NCBI GenBank assembly: GCA_000151295.1
Contig: GG745340.1
Location: 235,140 to 299,139 of the forward strand
Length of the DNA: 64,000 nucleotides
Reading direction: 5' to 3'
Source: Allomyces macrogynus ATCC 38327
Lineage: Eukaryota > Blastocladiomycota > Blastocladiomycetes > Blastocladiales > Blastocladiaceae
Shown: in pieces, positions 24,484 through 36,356 of the stretch
Layout: each line of letters begins with the position of its first letter
Numbering within the stretch: the first letter of the stretch is position 1
The notes under the pieces: model-generated
Databases searched by the model: none
Told to the model about the DNA's origin: nothing
Seen by the model: only the letters and a program-made list of their open reading frames with translations
Program-made: the position numbers and the translations under genes

Positions 24484-25075
24484 GACAAGGTGCTGTTGGC
24501 GACTCGTCGGGCAAAAGTTGCGCTGCACTATGGGCTGCCTCGATCGCATCGCTTCGTGCGGGAATACACCAACATGTCGGTCCACATTACGGTCAAAATA
24601 ATTACTGCTTATTGGGCGGCTTGCTTGTTGACTTCGCGGTACCCTCGACGGTCGTTGAGGGGATCGAGATGGCGGGTTGGGCGTCATGCTAACGTCGCCG
24701 TGGTCCATGACGGGGCGTCCGGCGCAGCAGAGCATGAACGAGTGCGGCAGCACGGGCGGTGCCGCGCCATGCGCCAGGTGCAGCTGGCGGCTTGCAGTAT
24801 TGGTAAAGCTTGTGCCGACACTATTATTTACCTCATGGCCGTCGCTTGCCGCGATCAGGCCGCGGCCCCGCCAAGGTGGAAGTGCTGCTGGCGGCGAACG
24901 TGAGGCCAACAGGCGGCCTGCCGCGTCGAGTTGCCGAGCCACGCGCGCTCACGTGCTCGCGCTCCACCGCACTCGGGTCGCTGCTTGCTCGCCGGCGAGG
25001 CCAGGACGGCCCGCCGCCCGCCTGCACGCTGCTGCAGCGCCCACCACGCCGCCGTGCCGCCGCCGCCGCGACACG
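24484..25075. other. divergent promoter region, GPCR (-) / LSM12 (+)
   Basis: This is 592 bp between two start codons pointing away from each other. Open frames extend into it from both sides but carry no domain. No motif could be assigned with confidence. Confidence 0.5.
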
Positions 25076-26147
25076 ATGCAATCCGACGCGGCACCCAAGG
25101 GCAGTGCCGCCAAGCCGCCCGGGGCCAAGCCGCGCTCTTCCTCGGCCACCGGCCGCAAACCGCGCTCCAAGTCGCCGCAGCCCGCACCGTCGACCTCGGC
25201 GCGCCCGGCCACAGCTGCCGCCACCACCAATGGATCAATCTCGCCTGCGGTAACCGAGGGCAAGGGTGCCGCCGACGCTGCGAGTGGAGCCAACACCATT
25301 CACAGGGCCGTCGGCCACTGGGTCCGCATCGAGCTCGGCCTCGCGCCGACCGCACCCGACGGTGCTGCCGCTGCCGTGGCCACACCCTTTGTCGGCCAAA
25401 TCTACGCGTACGATCCCGTCAATGAGCTTGTGGTGCTGCAGGTGGGTACGCCGTGGCCATGGATCGCAGTGGTCCATGTTCGCGATGGGGTGATCGTGAG
25501 AGCGTGCCAGTTGATGCCCTTGAGCCCCGCGAGCTAACCACCAACGACCGACCCGTGCGCGCGCGCGCCGCCCTCACAGTGCGTGAACCGCGACCATCCC
25601 GCGTCAGCGCTCACCAAGAAGCTCGACCTGCGGTTCATCCACACGCGCAGTATCCGCCAAGTCACGGTCCTCTCGTCGCCGCCCGCTGAGGCCAAGGGCC
25701 TCCCCGCCCTCGACGCGTCCGTGGCCGCGCCCCTCGAGCAGACGTTGCTGCCCGTGACCGCGATCCACTGGGAACAGACGGTTCAGCGCGAGGCAGCGGC
25801 CGTGCGCGTCATGCAGGGTAAAGTCGCCAAGCTCGGCGTGGGCGTGGGCCGCGACGGGCAAGAGATCTTTGATGCGCTGTCCAAGACCATGGAGTGCCGG
25901 TGGCACGAGACGGCGATTGTTGTCATGGATTCGGTGCTGATTGCGGCACCCTACACGCCCGCTGCGTGCCAGGGTAACGACGAGCGCGCCCTGATGCGCG
26001 TGCGCAAGGTGGTGCGTGTCTTGCGGGAATCCTCGCGATCTGAATCGATCCAAGCGGGGCAAGCCCGTAACTGACGCACTTTCCCGAACTTGTCCACCGT
26101 TTTAGTTGGAGGGTGAGCGGCGTAAGCTCGGGCTGGCCCCGCAATGA
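25076..26147 (+). CDS. LSM12: LSM12 homologue (LSm plus anticodon-binding-like domain)
   Basis: Predicted 279 residues in three exons: 25076-25441, 25580-26011 and 26106-26147, phase 0 throughout. The first 75 residues are a Lys/Ser/Pro/Ala leader. The LSm half contains GHWVRIELGL, FVGQIYAYDPVNELVVLQ and RFIHTRSIRQVTVLSSPP. The second half matches the Lsm12 AD domain: VAKLGVGVGRDGQEIFDALS, CRWHETAIVVMDSVLIAAPY, CQGN and ALMRVRKV. The short last exon adds LEGERRKLGLAPQ, equivalent to the helical tail of animal LSM12. LSM12 works with ataxin-2/Pbp1 in RNA granules and translation control, so a cytoplasmic RNA-linked role is expected. The first intron (138 bp) is longer than most here. ATG 25076 is the first in-frame Met next to the conserved part with a sensible length. 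Confidence 0.85.
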
Positions 26148-28139
26148 TACGAGCTCGCTCTGTTCTTGTCGCCTTGGACCCGTTCCCTCCGCAAAAACCA
26201 TGCCCGTCTCTCCCATCTTGTATACAAACAGAAAAAATCACATATGCGATTGCGCGCGGCAATTTCATCTTTGGATTCCAGCGTCTCTAGTCCATACTTT
26301 TCTGAGCTCATTCGCGCCCGGCGCGTCGTGCATTGCTGAGATCAGTCCACCGGCACGCCTATCCATACAAATCGAGCTCCTCACCAACATAAGATTTTGC
26401 GGGATGATTTTCAATTTCAGGGCTGCATCTTGCCGTTGTCCCTCGATTCAAAAGCGGTCAAGCAGTCCACCACCGGACTTAGGCGTGCCTCTCGTTCCAT
26501 GGCGACCGTAACCACTGCAACTGCGCTTGCCGTGTCTCTCTGAGACCCTGTTTGGGTTCCTGGTGGAGCTAATGGACGGAGTAGGCGGTTTCCCTGGTTT
26601 CCACATATCATTTTCGATGGTCTCGCCACGGTCAGGGATGAAACAGACGCCATGTGCGCGAAAAAACCAAGCGAAACGCGCGCGGCGCGAGACGCGTCAC
26701 GATAGAACACGAGGCCATCTTTATGAAACGTTGAGGATGCTATCACCAAGCATCCAGCGCAGTCCTTCACGCGAGCGCCATCGTCGGATTTATGGTCCCC
26801 TAGCTTGACTGGCGGCCGCTTCGCGGCCAACCCGGCTCGCGGGATGCGCGGGGGCGCCCGGCCACTGGTGGTGGTGCACAACCCGGCTGGCGGTGGACAC
26901 CTCATGGTGCGGGCTCACACGTGCGCACGACGAGCAACGGCTCAAGCACGTCCACGGGATGGGCGCCGCCACGGCGCGCGCGTGCCCCTGGTTCTTGAAC
27001 AAGCACAATTGAAGGCGCTTGGTCCTGAACGATGCAAATGAAAACTGCGCAGGCTCGTTACGCTCACGCGTGCCTGGTGCGGGGTGCCAGCCACCTCTGG
27101 CTCCATGGACTGGAGGTGGGCCTGGCCCCTTTTGCGCTGCAAAACCATCACCACCACCACCGATCGCGAGCTGAATGGTGGGCTTGCCCGAGTGTCGTGA
27201 CCGCGCCTAAATAAATTCGGCCCTCCGCATAGCCCTCTCCCCCACCTTCAAAACGCTGCCACTGCTGCTCGCACCGGTCCTCGCTCTCGCCCCGCAAGTC
27301 GACGTTCTCGACCTCGCCATTGCCATTGAGTATTGCTCGCCGGCCCCAAGTGCTTCAACACCATCCATCGCAGCAGCAACACCTGCCAGCAGCAGCGACC
27401 TATATATACCACGGCAACCACCACCAGCAGCGCACTTGTGCGACCCTTCGAGACGCGCCCGTGGCCCGTGCATTTTGTGCATTGGCCTGTCCATCTGCCC
27501 CGCGCACACGCACACCGCTCCGGCAACCCGTTCTCCAACGCGAACGCGTTCCCTGCTCCCTCCCGCTCGCGCTCGACGAGAAAAAAGGAACCCGACCGCA
27601 ACCGTCCATTCTCGACGGCCGTGCGAACACCATGTACGCACCTCGGTTCCCATCGCTTGCTGCCCTTTCCGCTCGGCGAGGTTTCGTGTTTGAACGGCCG
27701 CGAGCGCTCGCGTCGCGGCGGTGCTGGGAACCCTTCGTTCACGGAACGACGACCGACCGCGCCTGTCAATCGCGTGCTGGTCCCTTGCCCTGGGTTCCCT
27801 GCGCTCCGCGCCCACACCGCGGCCCTTACACACGGGCTCCTCTGAGTTCCGTTGCCGACAACGCGAGAGAGTGCGGACTTGGCGACTGACGACGCGTTGG
27901 CTTCTCCTCGTCCGACCCGCTTCCCGCTCCGGTTCTCTGTCTTTTTTAGCGCGCCCTGATTTCTTTGGCCCCGCTCCCCGTTCCCCGGTCTCTGCGCGCG
28001 CTCCGCTCTTGCCGGCGCGCTCGTCGACGGCAATTTCCATCCATTTCAGCGACGCACTCGGCTCCGTTCGTCCTCTCTCTCTCTCTCTGCGCGGCCCCAT
28101 TGCCCGTCCATTCCTCGCAATCCATTTCTCCATTCCACG
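26148..28139. other. 2 kb intergenic, likely long 5' leader/promoter of the kinase gene
   Basis: No gene is supported. A 477-codon open frame on the minus strand (27207-28640) runs antisense through the kinase first exons and is compositional (Arg/Gly/Ala). Features seen: an A/T-rich word tatatata at 27401, CT-rich tracts at 27480-27560 and 28070-28090, and the start at 28140. Transcription could begin anywhere here. Confidence 0.5.
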
Positions 28140-31023
28140 ATGCAGCACGCTCCCTCTGCTCCCTCGGCCTTTTCTATGGCCATGATGCAGCAGCAGGCCG
28201 CCGCGGGTCCGCGCGCAGGTGCAGCCGCGACCGCCGCTCCCGTGCCCATTTCCACCAAGCCCGCATCCTCCTCTAAACCGTCTTCCTCTCGCACCAAGCG
28301 CGGGTCGCGGCCACCAGCGCTCGCCGCCGCGCCCGCGGCGCCCGAACACGTGCACGCCGACTCGTACCGGATCTACGACGCGCGCGCCGTGCTTGAAATT
28401 GGTACGTGCGCTCGCGCGACGCGCATTCTTCTTCGTGCGCTTCCTCGGATGGATCCTCACTGCCCATGATTCGATGGAATAGTCCAAGCGACGCCCGCGC
28501 TTCACGCGCTCTTGCCGGCACCCGGCACGACCGACGCGGCGCTCAGCGACCACTACCTGCTCGTTGCCGACCACACAATCACGCCGCCGCTCGCCACTTG
28601 GCTGTACGCGACGATTGGCCTGATTGCCGTCGCCGGACACGAGGTCCGCTTTTGGTTGTGTTTGGAATGACGCGGCGACAGCACACCGATTGACTCAATT
28701 CTCCGTCCGGGAACCCCTGGCACGCGTTGTGTAGCTCGACAAGGCGCGGCGCCAAGTCATGACGACGCTCGCTGGGCTCGAGGCCGCGCTCGTCGCCGTG
28801 GGCGGGCACACCGGCCAGCCCGTGTTTCTTGTCGGCCGGCGATTGTCGGTCGCCGACGCGGCACTCGCCGTTGCGCTATTCCCGGCGTTCAAGAACGTAC
28901 GTTGTGCTTTGGCCCGGCCGCGGTGAGAAGCTCCGATTCCACGGACCCATGCATCGGCGGGTGGGGAGGGTCGCACGGGCGATGTGCGCATGGTAGTGCA
29001 GAGAACCCCCTGAACTAACGCGTACGTCCTCACCCCCCTGCACACAGCTGCTCGACCACGACACGCTGCGGCACTTGCCCGCGACCACGGCGTGGTTCTT
29101 TGCGTGCGTGCACCATACGCACGTGCAAATCGTCTACGACAAGCTGCAAGCGCAGCAAATCGCGTACGAGCCGCAGGCGCACGCGCGGCGGCACAAGGTC
29201 GCGATCGACGACTACCAAATGATCAAGGTGCTTGGCAAAGGGTGCATGGGCAAGGTCCTGCTGGTCCGGCACAAGCGGTCGAGCAATCTGTATGCGCTCA
29301 AGTCGATTTCCAAGTCGTCGGTGATTGTAAACGGCGAGCTCAACCACACGCTCGCGGAGCGGCAAATCCTCACGACGATTGCGCAGATCCAGCACCCGTT
29401 CCTGATCCAGTGCCACCACGCGTTCACGTCCGAGTCGGAACTGTTTCTCGTGCTCGATTTTGTCGCCGGTGGCGATATCGCGACACAGCTCGCGCGGCAT
29501 GGGCGGCTGCCGCTCCCGGCCGTGCAGCTCTACGCGGCCGAGATGGTGTTGGGTTTGCTCGAACTGCACCGGCTCTCGATCATTTACCGCGACATCAAGC
29601 CCGAGAACGTCCTGATTGCTCCCGACGGCCACATATTGCTCACGGATTTCGGACTGAGTAAAATGTTCCGGTCGGCGCCGGCGACGGGCAAAAAGTCGGG
29701 TTCCGCCGCGCGAAGGTCGGTGCAGCACCGAACGCGGTCGTTCGCGGGCACGGCCGAGTACCTAGCACCCGAGATTTTGCGCAACGAAGAGTACAGCTTC
29801 GAGGTGGACTGGTGGAGTTTTGGGACGCTGGTACGGTCGTGCTTCTCCACTGGTTATTGGCTTGGGCTCGAGCACTGATCGTGGTCATCTCGATTTAGGT
29901 CTACGAGATGCTCGCGGGCGTGACCCCCTTCTGGGCCGACAACCAGCACGCCATGTACGACCGGATCCTGCACGACGTGGTCCAATTCCCGCCCGAGGTT
30001 CCGCCCGTCGCGCACTCGTTCCTCGCAGGCTTACTCGAACGCAACCCGCGCCGTCGACTCGGTGCGGGCCCACACGCAGCCCATCACCTGCAGTCGCACG
30101 CGTTTTTCCACGGCCTGTCCTGGGACGACGTCTACCACAAGCGCGTGAACGTGCCCTCCACGCCGTCACTCCAGTCGGCGACCGACTTGTCGAACTTCGA
30201 AGAGTGCTTCACGTCGATGAGCCCGCGACTGTCCCCGCCGAGCCACGACCTCTCGGCGTCGCTGCAAAACTTTTTCGCGGGTTACTCGTGGGCGCCTGCG
30301 GCGCCCGTGGCCGCCATGGCGACGGCCACGGCCAGGTCGGTCGGGGCCGGGTCGCTGTACGGGTCGGCCGCATCGAGTTTCCTGGTCGGATCGTACGCGA
30401 CGCGCACGCCGCTCGCCGCGCACTTCCCCGCCGATACTTACGCGCAGTACTCTGGCATTACGGCGCCCACGACCGACCACGCAGCGGTGCTCCTGGACCA
30501 CGACGACGACGACATGGTCCTCGACGCGCTCGACATGGACTTGGACGACGTCTCCAATACCGGCAGCAGCAGTCCTGGGAGCAACACGGGGTACACGACG
30601 CCCATGCACTACCACCACGCGCGCGCCGGATCGATCGACTCGGCGTCTTCGTCTGCGGCCGCTGCGGCGTACTTGACCCCGACCTCGGCGCACTCGACGA
30701 CGACGTTACCGCCGCCGGTCGCATCGCCGGGCCAGCTCACGTTCCACGCGCGCGTCAAGAAACCGCCGACGTCGACAGTGGGGTCGCCGCAGCACCGCAG
30801 TGCGTCGGCGGCGTTGCAGGCCGCGCAGCTCGCGTCGCCGACGCCGTCGAGGCCGGGGACGCCGTCGTCGACGATGATGATGGCGGCGCCCGGGATGCGG
30901 GGCGTGCCGGGTGGGTGGGGTGTGCAGGGTGGTGGTGGGGTCGCGTCGGGGTCGATGGGGATGCACACGCCGCCGTACGGGTACGCGGCGTATGCGACGC
31001 CAGCGTGGGCGGGCGGGCAGTGA
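28140..31023 (+). CDS. AGC protein kinase with N-terminal GST-C / EF1B-gamma-like domain
   Basis: Predicted 830 residues in five exons: 28140-28401, 28483-28643, 28735-28896, 29048-29830 and 29899-31023, all in phase. Residues 1-80 are low complexity. Residues about 90-235 resemble the C-terminal GST fold of EF1B-gamma and aminoacyl-tRNA synthetases: HTGQPVFLVGRRLSVADAAL (N-capping S-x-x-D), then LRHLPATTAWFFACVHHTHV. The kinase domain spans about 250-530: GKGCMGKVLLV, YALKSI, IIYRDIKPENVLI, LTDFGLSKMF, a 20-residue basic insert, RSFAGTAEYLAPEIL and [20 protein letters not shown]. The AGC tail is clear: LSWDDVYHKRVNVPSTP, TDLSNFEECFTSMSPR and the hydrophobic motif NFFAGYSW. It should be an S6K/Akt/SGK-like Ser/Thr kinase activated by a PDK1-type kinase. 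A 250-residue Ser/Pro/Gly/Met tail follows. The fusion sits inside one open exon, so it is not a mis-join. Confidence 0.85.
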
Positions 31024-32048
31024 GCGCGGTGGTGCGTGCGCGGGAAGGAGATGATGGAGGGAAGTGGAAGAGGGGTGGGGGGCGTGAGCAGTCAGTCGGG
31101 CCCCGGGCCCCGCGGTTGATCAATAAATACCATCGTTGTTTTGTGCTCGCCCTTGGCTTGTCTCGAGGTGGAGAGGTGGTGGCTGTCCAGACCCACGACG
31201 GCGAAGGGCTTCTGATCAGCCGTGGCTACCGATGAGGACATCCTTACACCCGCTTTGCACCAACAAAGTCGCGAACAACTTGATCATGGCTGCCATGTTC
31301 GGCTCGTCCAGCAACGTGGCACGCGCAGCGCATCTCCCGCTCGAGCGCGACTTACTGCATACGCTCCTGTCGGCCATGGCCGACATGCGGACGACACAGG
31401 AACCGGCGCGGACGGACGCCGTGCTCATCCGCCGCGTCGCCACGGTCGCTGGCACTGGCTCCGCCAGCCGATGGACCTCGAGTCCTTACAGTGCGCGCAT
31501 CGGCGAGCGTTCCGCCAACGATCGCGCAACTCGCCTCGCGGTGATGATGACGGGAACAGCGCGCCGATCGGCAGTGTCTATGGCCAGCGGTCTTCCAGAC
31601 GCGGCCATGGGCCACGCGTATTGCGGCCCTTTGATGCACCAGACGCCCTGCAGCCTCTCCTGTGCGCGACAGCAGGCGCGATGCGACACTGTGGGAACGC
31701 TCACGCGAAGCGGGACACACGCGCAAATGAAATCATCGTGTCGCACGTTGGTGATTGCGCTCGTCGCACGCGACGTGTCCCTCTCCATCCTCGCGCTCGG
31801 TCGAAACATGCGCATGGTTCTTTTCCCCGCTGTGCGCACCTTTCTCCTCTCCTCCTGCCATCGTTGGCGCCGGGCTCCTGTCTGCCTGCTGCAGCCCACC
31901 TGCGTCGACCTGGGACGCACGCCCGTGGTTCTCTCTGCCTTGCAGCATCCTCGCCACGCGACGCGTCGATTGCCCATCGTCTTCGACCTGCCACCCGCCA
32001 AATCGTAACCAGCGCCAAGCTTGCCACACTCCAGCACCGCCAGCCAGT
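31024..32048. other. 1 kb between kinase and second GPCR
   Basis: It contains the kinase 3' flank and the GPCR promoter. A 290-codon plus-strand open frame (31136-32008) and overlapping minus-strand frames have no domain, no good start and a composition like the flanks, so I do not call a gene. Confidence 0.5.
31122..31127 (+). terminator. polyadenylation signal AATAAA
   Basis: AATAAA lies 99 nt after the stop of the AGC kinase gene, in the short A/T-rich spot of an otherwise GC-rich flank. It is a plausible cleavage/polyadenylation signal; many genes here lack an obvious one. Confidence 0.5.
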
Positions 32049-35000
32049 ATGCCGCGCATACCGTGGATCGTCGCGTGCGCACGCATCGCCGCGGTCGTTG
32101 CACTCGCCGTGCTCCATTTCGCGGCCGCGCCCGTGACCGCGGGCACGCCAATGGGCGCGTCCATGGCCGATCTCATGGCGCCGTGTCGCGCGTGCCACCG
32201 GCGGAGTGAAGTGAAGGTCGGGATCGTATCGCATGGTACGCCGTGCCGTTGCGTTCGAGAACGGTTCACGACTCGATCAATGGGTTCACGCTGACATTTA
32301 AGGACTTGATCCCGTGTCTAGGCGACTGGGTCCGCAGTGTCCTGTGGGGGCAGGCGGCCAAGGGCATTGCCGCGGCCAACGCGCTCTACAACATCTCCGC
32401 TTACCCGATCGCACCGGTCTTGCTCGATATCCCCACTGTCGGTCGCGCCATGGCCACGACGTTTGCGAACTTCTCGCTCGCGGGCACGAGTGTCTGTACG
32501 TGGCCTGTTCTTTGATCACGTTCGGACCGTACCGCGCTGCGAATTGACCATCGTTTGTGCTTGGCTCGGCCGGTAGTGGACCCGACGACCATGATCCCGA
32601 TCATTCAGCGCGGCACGGCCAATGGGACCAAGATCATTTCGTTCAACACGGGTGACTTCTCGGCCAACGTCACGGGCGTGTACGTCTTTGGTTTGTGGCC
32701 TGCTTTCCGAGTTCCTCTGGCCTGTTTTGTTTGTTTGACTCAAACCGTGTTACCTCAAGGCTCCACCATGTCGGCCAGCCCGAGTACGCTTCCGGCTTCA
32801 AGGTCGGCCTGACCCTGGCGCGGCTCGGCAAGGGCAACCTGCTGTGCATCAACCACGTTGCCGGCCATGCTGGTATGGCAGCGCGGTGTCAAGGCGTCAC
32901 GGACGGCGCGCAATCGGTGAATTGTGCGTATCGTCTCGCTCGCTCGCTGATCCTCCACCCTCGTATCATATGCTGAAGCGGTGCCCCGGACCATCTGCTC
33001 AATAGCCTCGGCCATCGTTACGACGACCATCATGGACGGCACCTCGGTGACGGCGCTCGACGCCGGGATCACGGCCGCGCTCACCAACATTGTCGGGCTC
33101 GACTGCATGGTCGGGCTCGGGGCGCTCACGGGCGTGCGCATGGCCACGGTCGTCGGTAACGCCGGCCGCCTGTCGTCGGTTACGCTCGTGACCTACGACT
33201 TCAATACGGACGTGCTCACGGCTGTCGCGCAGGGCAAGCTGCTCTTCACCGTCGACCAGCAAGGGTTCCTACAGACGTTTGTCACGGCACAGCTGCTCAA
33301 GCTCTACCACATGACGGGCGGGATGAAGTTGTCGACGCTGCAGCTGCTGTCGGGGCCGAATTTCGTGACGACGAGCAACGTGTTTCGGCGGCAGTGCCAG
33401 CTCAATTCGACACTGACGGGGTGCACGCGCACGGCCCCTTCGGTACGATTCGGATCGTGGGGCTCCACCTCCTCTCCTGTGCTGATTTTTGAGTGGCTAA
33501 CGCATCTTGAGCTCTTGACTTAGTCGATCACGATCGGCCTCGTCGCGACGTGGGGTTGGCTGACCGACATGTTCTACCAGCAGGCCAAGTTTGGCGCGCA
33601 GGCCGCGGCCGCCGAGCACGGCGTGAACCTGCGCTTCATCGACACCAACATTTACGACCTGCAGTCCCTCTCGCTGCAAATCTCAACGGTCATATCCCAA
33701 GGTATTTCGGCCCTTGTCTTGCCCGTGCCCTCGACCGCGTCGGGCCAAAATTTCCCGGCGCTGATCGACGCGGCGGCCGCGGCCAATATCCCCGTCATGA
33801 CATGGGCCACGGGCCAAGTGCGCGGCAGCGACAAGGTGCAGGCTGGCCACGCGCTGCTGCACATTGGCCAGAACGAGACGGCGTCCGGCCAGCTCGTCGG
33901 CGCACGGCTCAATGCGCTCATGCCCGCCAACTCGCAAGTGCTGTGTCTCACGCAAGAACTCGGGAACGAGGACATGCCGCTCAAGTGTGCCGGGATCCAG
34001 GCGGCGCTGACGAACGGGCGCACGGTCGCGCTCGCGGGACCGACGGTCGCCGGTAGTCCGCTGCAACCGCTCACGCTCGGCATCAGCGTGCGCAATACGC
34101 TCCAGTCGCAAAACGATATCCAGGCGGCTCTCGCCGCGTTCCCGCAAGTGTCGGCCATTATTTACCCGACCGTCGAGGCCGCGGGCATGGTCATGAACGC
34201 GCTCGCGGGCGTCTCGGCTGCACGCGCAGCGGCGATTGTGGCTGTCGCGGGTTACGGGATGAGCACCGACGTGGCCGAACTGATTCGCGTCGGGAAAATC
34301 GCGTTCACGGTCAACGAGCAGCCGTATCTGCAAGGGTACCTCGCAGTCGCGAGTCTGTCGCTGTGGCTCACCGAGGGCTACGTCCTGCAGAACCCGCTGC
34401 TCGAGACGGGCCCAGTGATTGTCGATCAGAGTAACTTGGCGCAGGCCGTGTGCAATGCCGACGCGACGCGCGACCCAGGCGTCGAGTGCCCGCCATGCCC
34501 GACCAAGTGCACGATCAACGGCATTTGCCTCGACTCGGGCGCCTGCGCATGCAAGTCTGGGTGGCTCCTTGGGCCGGCACTCGACTGCCAGTTGCGCGAC
34601 CCGGGACTACAGTATATCGCGACCAATTCGGGTGTGGCGATCGCGTTCATGTCGTTGTCAGTGCTCGGCATGTTCGTGGCCGTGGGCCTGTCGGTATTCC
34701 TGTTCATCTACCGCGCCAACCCGATCGTCAAGGCCACCTCGTGGACAATCTCCGTCGGCATGCAAATCGGTATCTTGATTGTGCTCGCGTCGATTTTCGT
34801 TAATGTTGGCGCGCCGACGGCCACGTCGTGCGTCGCCATGCCGTTTGTGCTGTCGATTGGGTTCTCGACGGTGTTGGGCCTCCTCGTTGCCAAAACACGC
34901 CGCATCTTTGTTCTATTCAACAGTATCAAGCTCAAAGGGTACTTATTGTGTTTTCTTTTTTGTCGACCCAAGCGCCGCCTCGCGACTCCGAAGAGACTCA

Positions 35001-36356
35001 CATCTAACCCGTCTTGATCAGGCTGAAGGTAAGCGACCTCAAGGTCATGGTCTGGGGGCTCGCCATGGTCGTGGTCAACGTGATTCTGTGCATTATTTGG
35101 GCCGTCATCGACCCGCCGCGGCCCACGAACCAGTTTATCTCCGAGGGGGTCACGAACGTGGTGTGTGCGAGCTCGAACCCGGCGACTGGGACGGCCATTG
35201 GAGGTGTTCTGATCGCCTACAACGTGCTGTTGATTCTTGCCGGCACTGTCGTACGTTCTCGGTCATGTTCCCGCAAGAGTGCTCTTTGGCAGCAACTGAC
35301 GCACCGAATTCTCCAGATCGCATTTATTACGCGCGGCGTACAGGCCAAATTCAACGAGAGCCGACAGAGTTTGTGCATTTCTCTCGCACATTTCGCTCAA
35401 TTCGTTGCTCAGACGCTGACTTTGTCCTGCTCATTCCATAGTCGGCGGCGTCATGTACAACCTGATCGCGCTCGCGGCCATTGGCGTGCCGCTCCTCCTG
35501 TCGTCCTCGTCCAACGTGACGCTCTCATTTGCCGTCGAATCTGTGATTGTCTTCCTTGGCGCCATGAGCACCGAAGGCATCCTGTTCGGGCCGAAAGTCA
35601 TGGGCATCATCAACGAAAAGACGGGCAGCGGCGACCAGACCATTTCCAAAATCGTGATGCCCAAGTGGAGCCAGACGCCTGATGCCGGCGGCAAGACGGC
35701 ACGAAAACGCGCCATAACGCGCGGCTTGCTCGACACGACCGATACGACGACGACGGTCAAAGCCACCATGGATACACTCACGCTGCGCACGGGCGTGCGC
35801 ATTGTGCGCGGGAAAATGGACGCGATCACGGCCATGTGGTTCAATGGCGTCGTGCTCCTGTTCTCCGACCCGAAGTTGGCCATGCTGAATGTCGTGGACA
35901 TGGACCGCCCGGGACATGTGGGCTACTCGGTTGATTTGACGCAGGCGCTCGTCGCATTGGTCGCGTCCGAGGGCCACGGGTCGCAGGTGGCCAGCAGCGC
36001 GTCGCCGATCGGCACGGCGTCGGCGGATTCGACGGGGTCGGGGAGTGGCGCGCCGGCGGCCGCGGGGATTTTGAAGATTACGACGCCGGTGCGTTCTGGA
36101 TATTCCTGGTGGACGGTGTCGGGCCACGGTCCAACTGACGACCGTTTTGGGTTTGTAGAGCAACCACAAGATCTTTATTCAGATGCCGACGGGCGCGGCC
36201 ATGGCGCTGTGGAGCGGCACGCTCGACAAGATTTGTGGGTACTCGGCAATTTCGAGCCGCGGCGCGAGTACGGCCAAGCGACCTGCCGCCGATAGCGTGT
36301 CGGCGCAGGGCAGTACCACCATCAAGACCTCCGCTGCCGCGCAGTCTGACTCATGA
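32049..36356 (+). CDS. class C GPCR with two tandem sugar-type periplasmic-binding domains and PH-like tail
   Basis: Predicted 1,206 residues in ten exons: 32049-32235, 32322-32495, 32577-32694, 32760-32923, 33006-33442, 33524-34938, 35022-35250, 35317-35368, 35442-36088 and 36159-36356, all in phase. Signal peptide about 1-31. Domain 1 (about 55-350): KVGIVSHG ... LHHVGQPEYASGFKVGLTLA ... LLFTVDQQGFLQTFVTAQLL. Domain 2 (361-650): ITIGLVATWGWLTDMFYQQA ... LLHIGQNETASGQLVGARLN ... IAFTVNEQPYLQGYLAVASL. Both are ribose/LacI-type. An eight-Cys module follows (CPPCPTKCTINGICLDSGAC, then CACKSGW). Seven helices lie at about 728-980 with class C marks FNESRQIGG and ILFGPKVMGI. Residues about 1030-1168 look PH-like (DAITAMWFNGVVLLFSDPKL, then HKIFIQMPTGAAMALWSGTL). 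The ligand is probably a sugar- or purine-like metabolite (inference from the binding-domain type). Confidence 0.85.

Noticed and set aside
27401..27408. TATA-like word tatatata
   Set aside because: It lies about 730 bp from the kinase start with no mapped transcript start, so I cannot call it a promoter.
27207..28640. 477-codon open frame on the minus strand
   Set aside because: It is antisense to the first two exons and leader of the AGC kinase, is rich in Arg/Gly/Ala as expected from GC-rich DNA, has no domain, and the plus-strand gene explains the region.
31136..32008. 290-codon open frame between the kinase and the second GPCR
   Set aside because: No domain, no good start, equal-length frames on both strands, and it sits where a promoter is expected.
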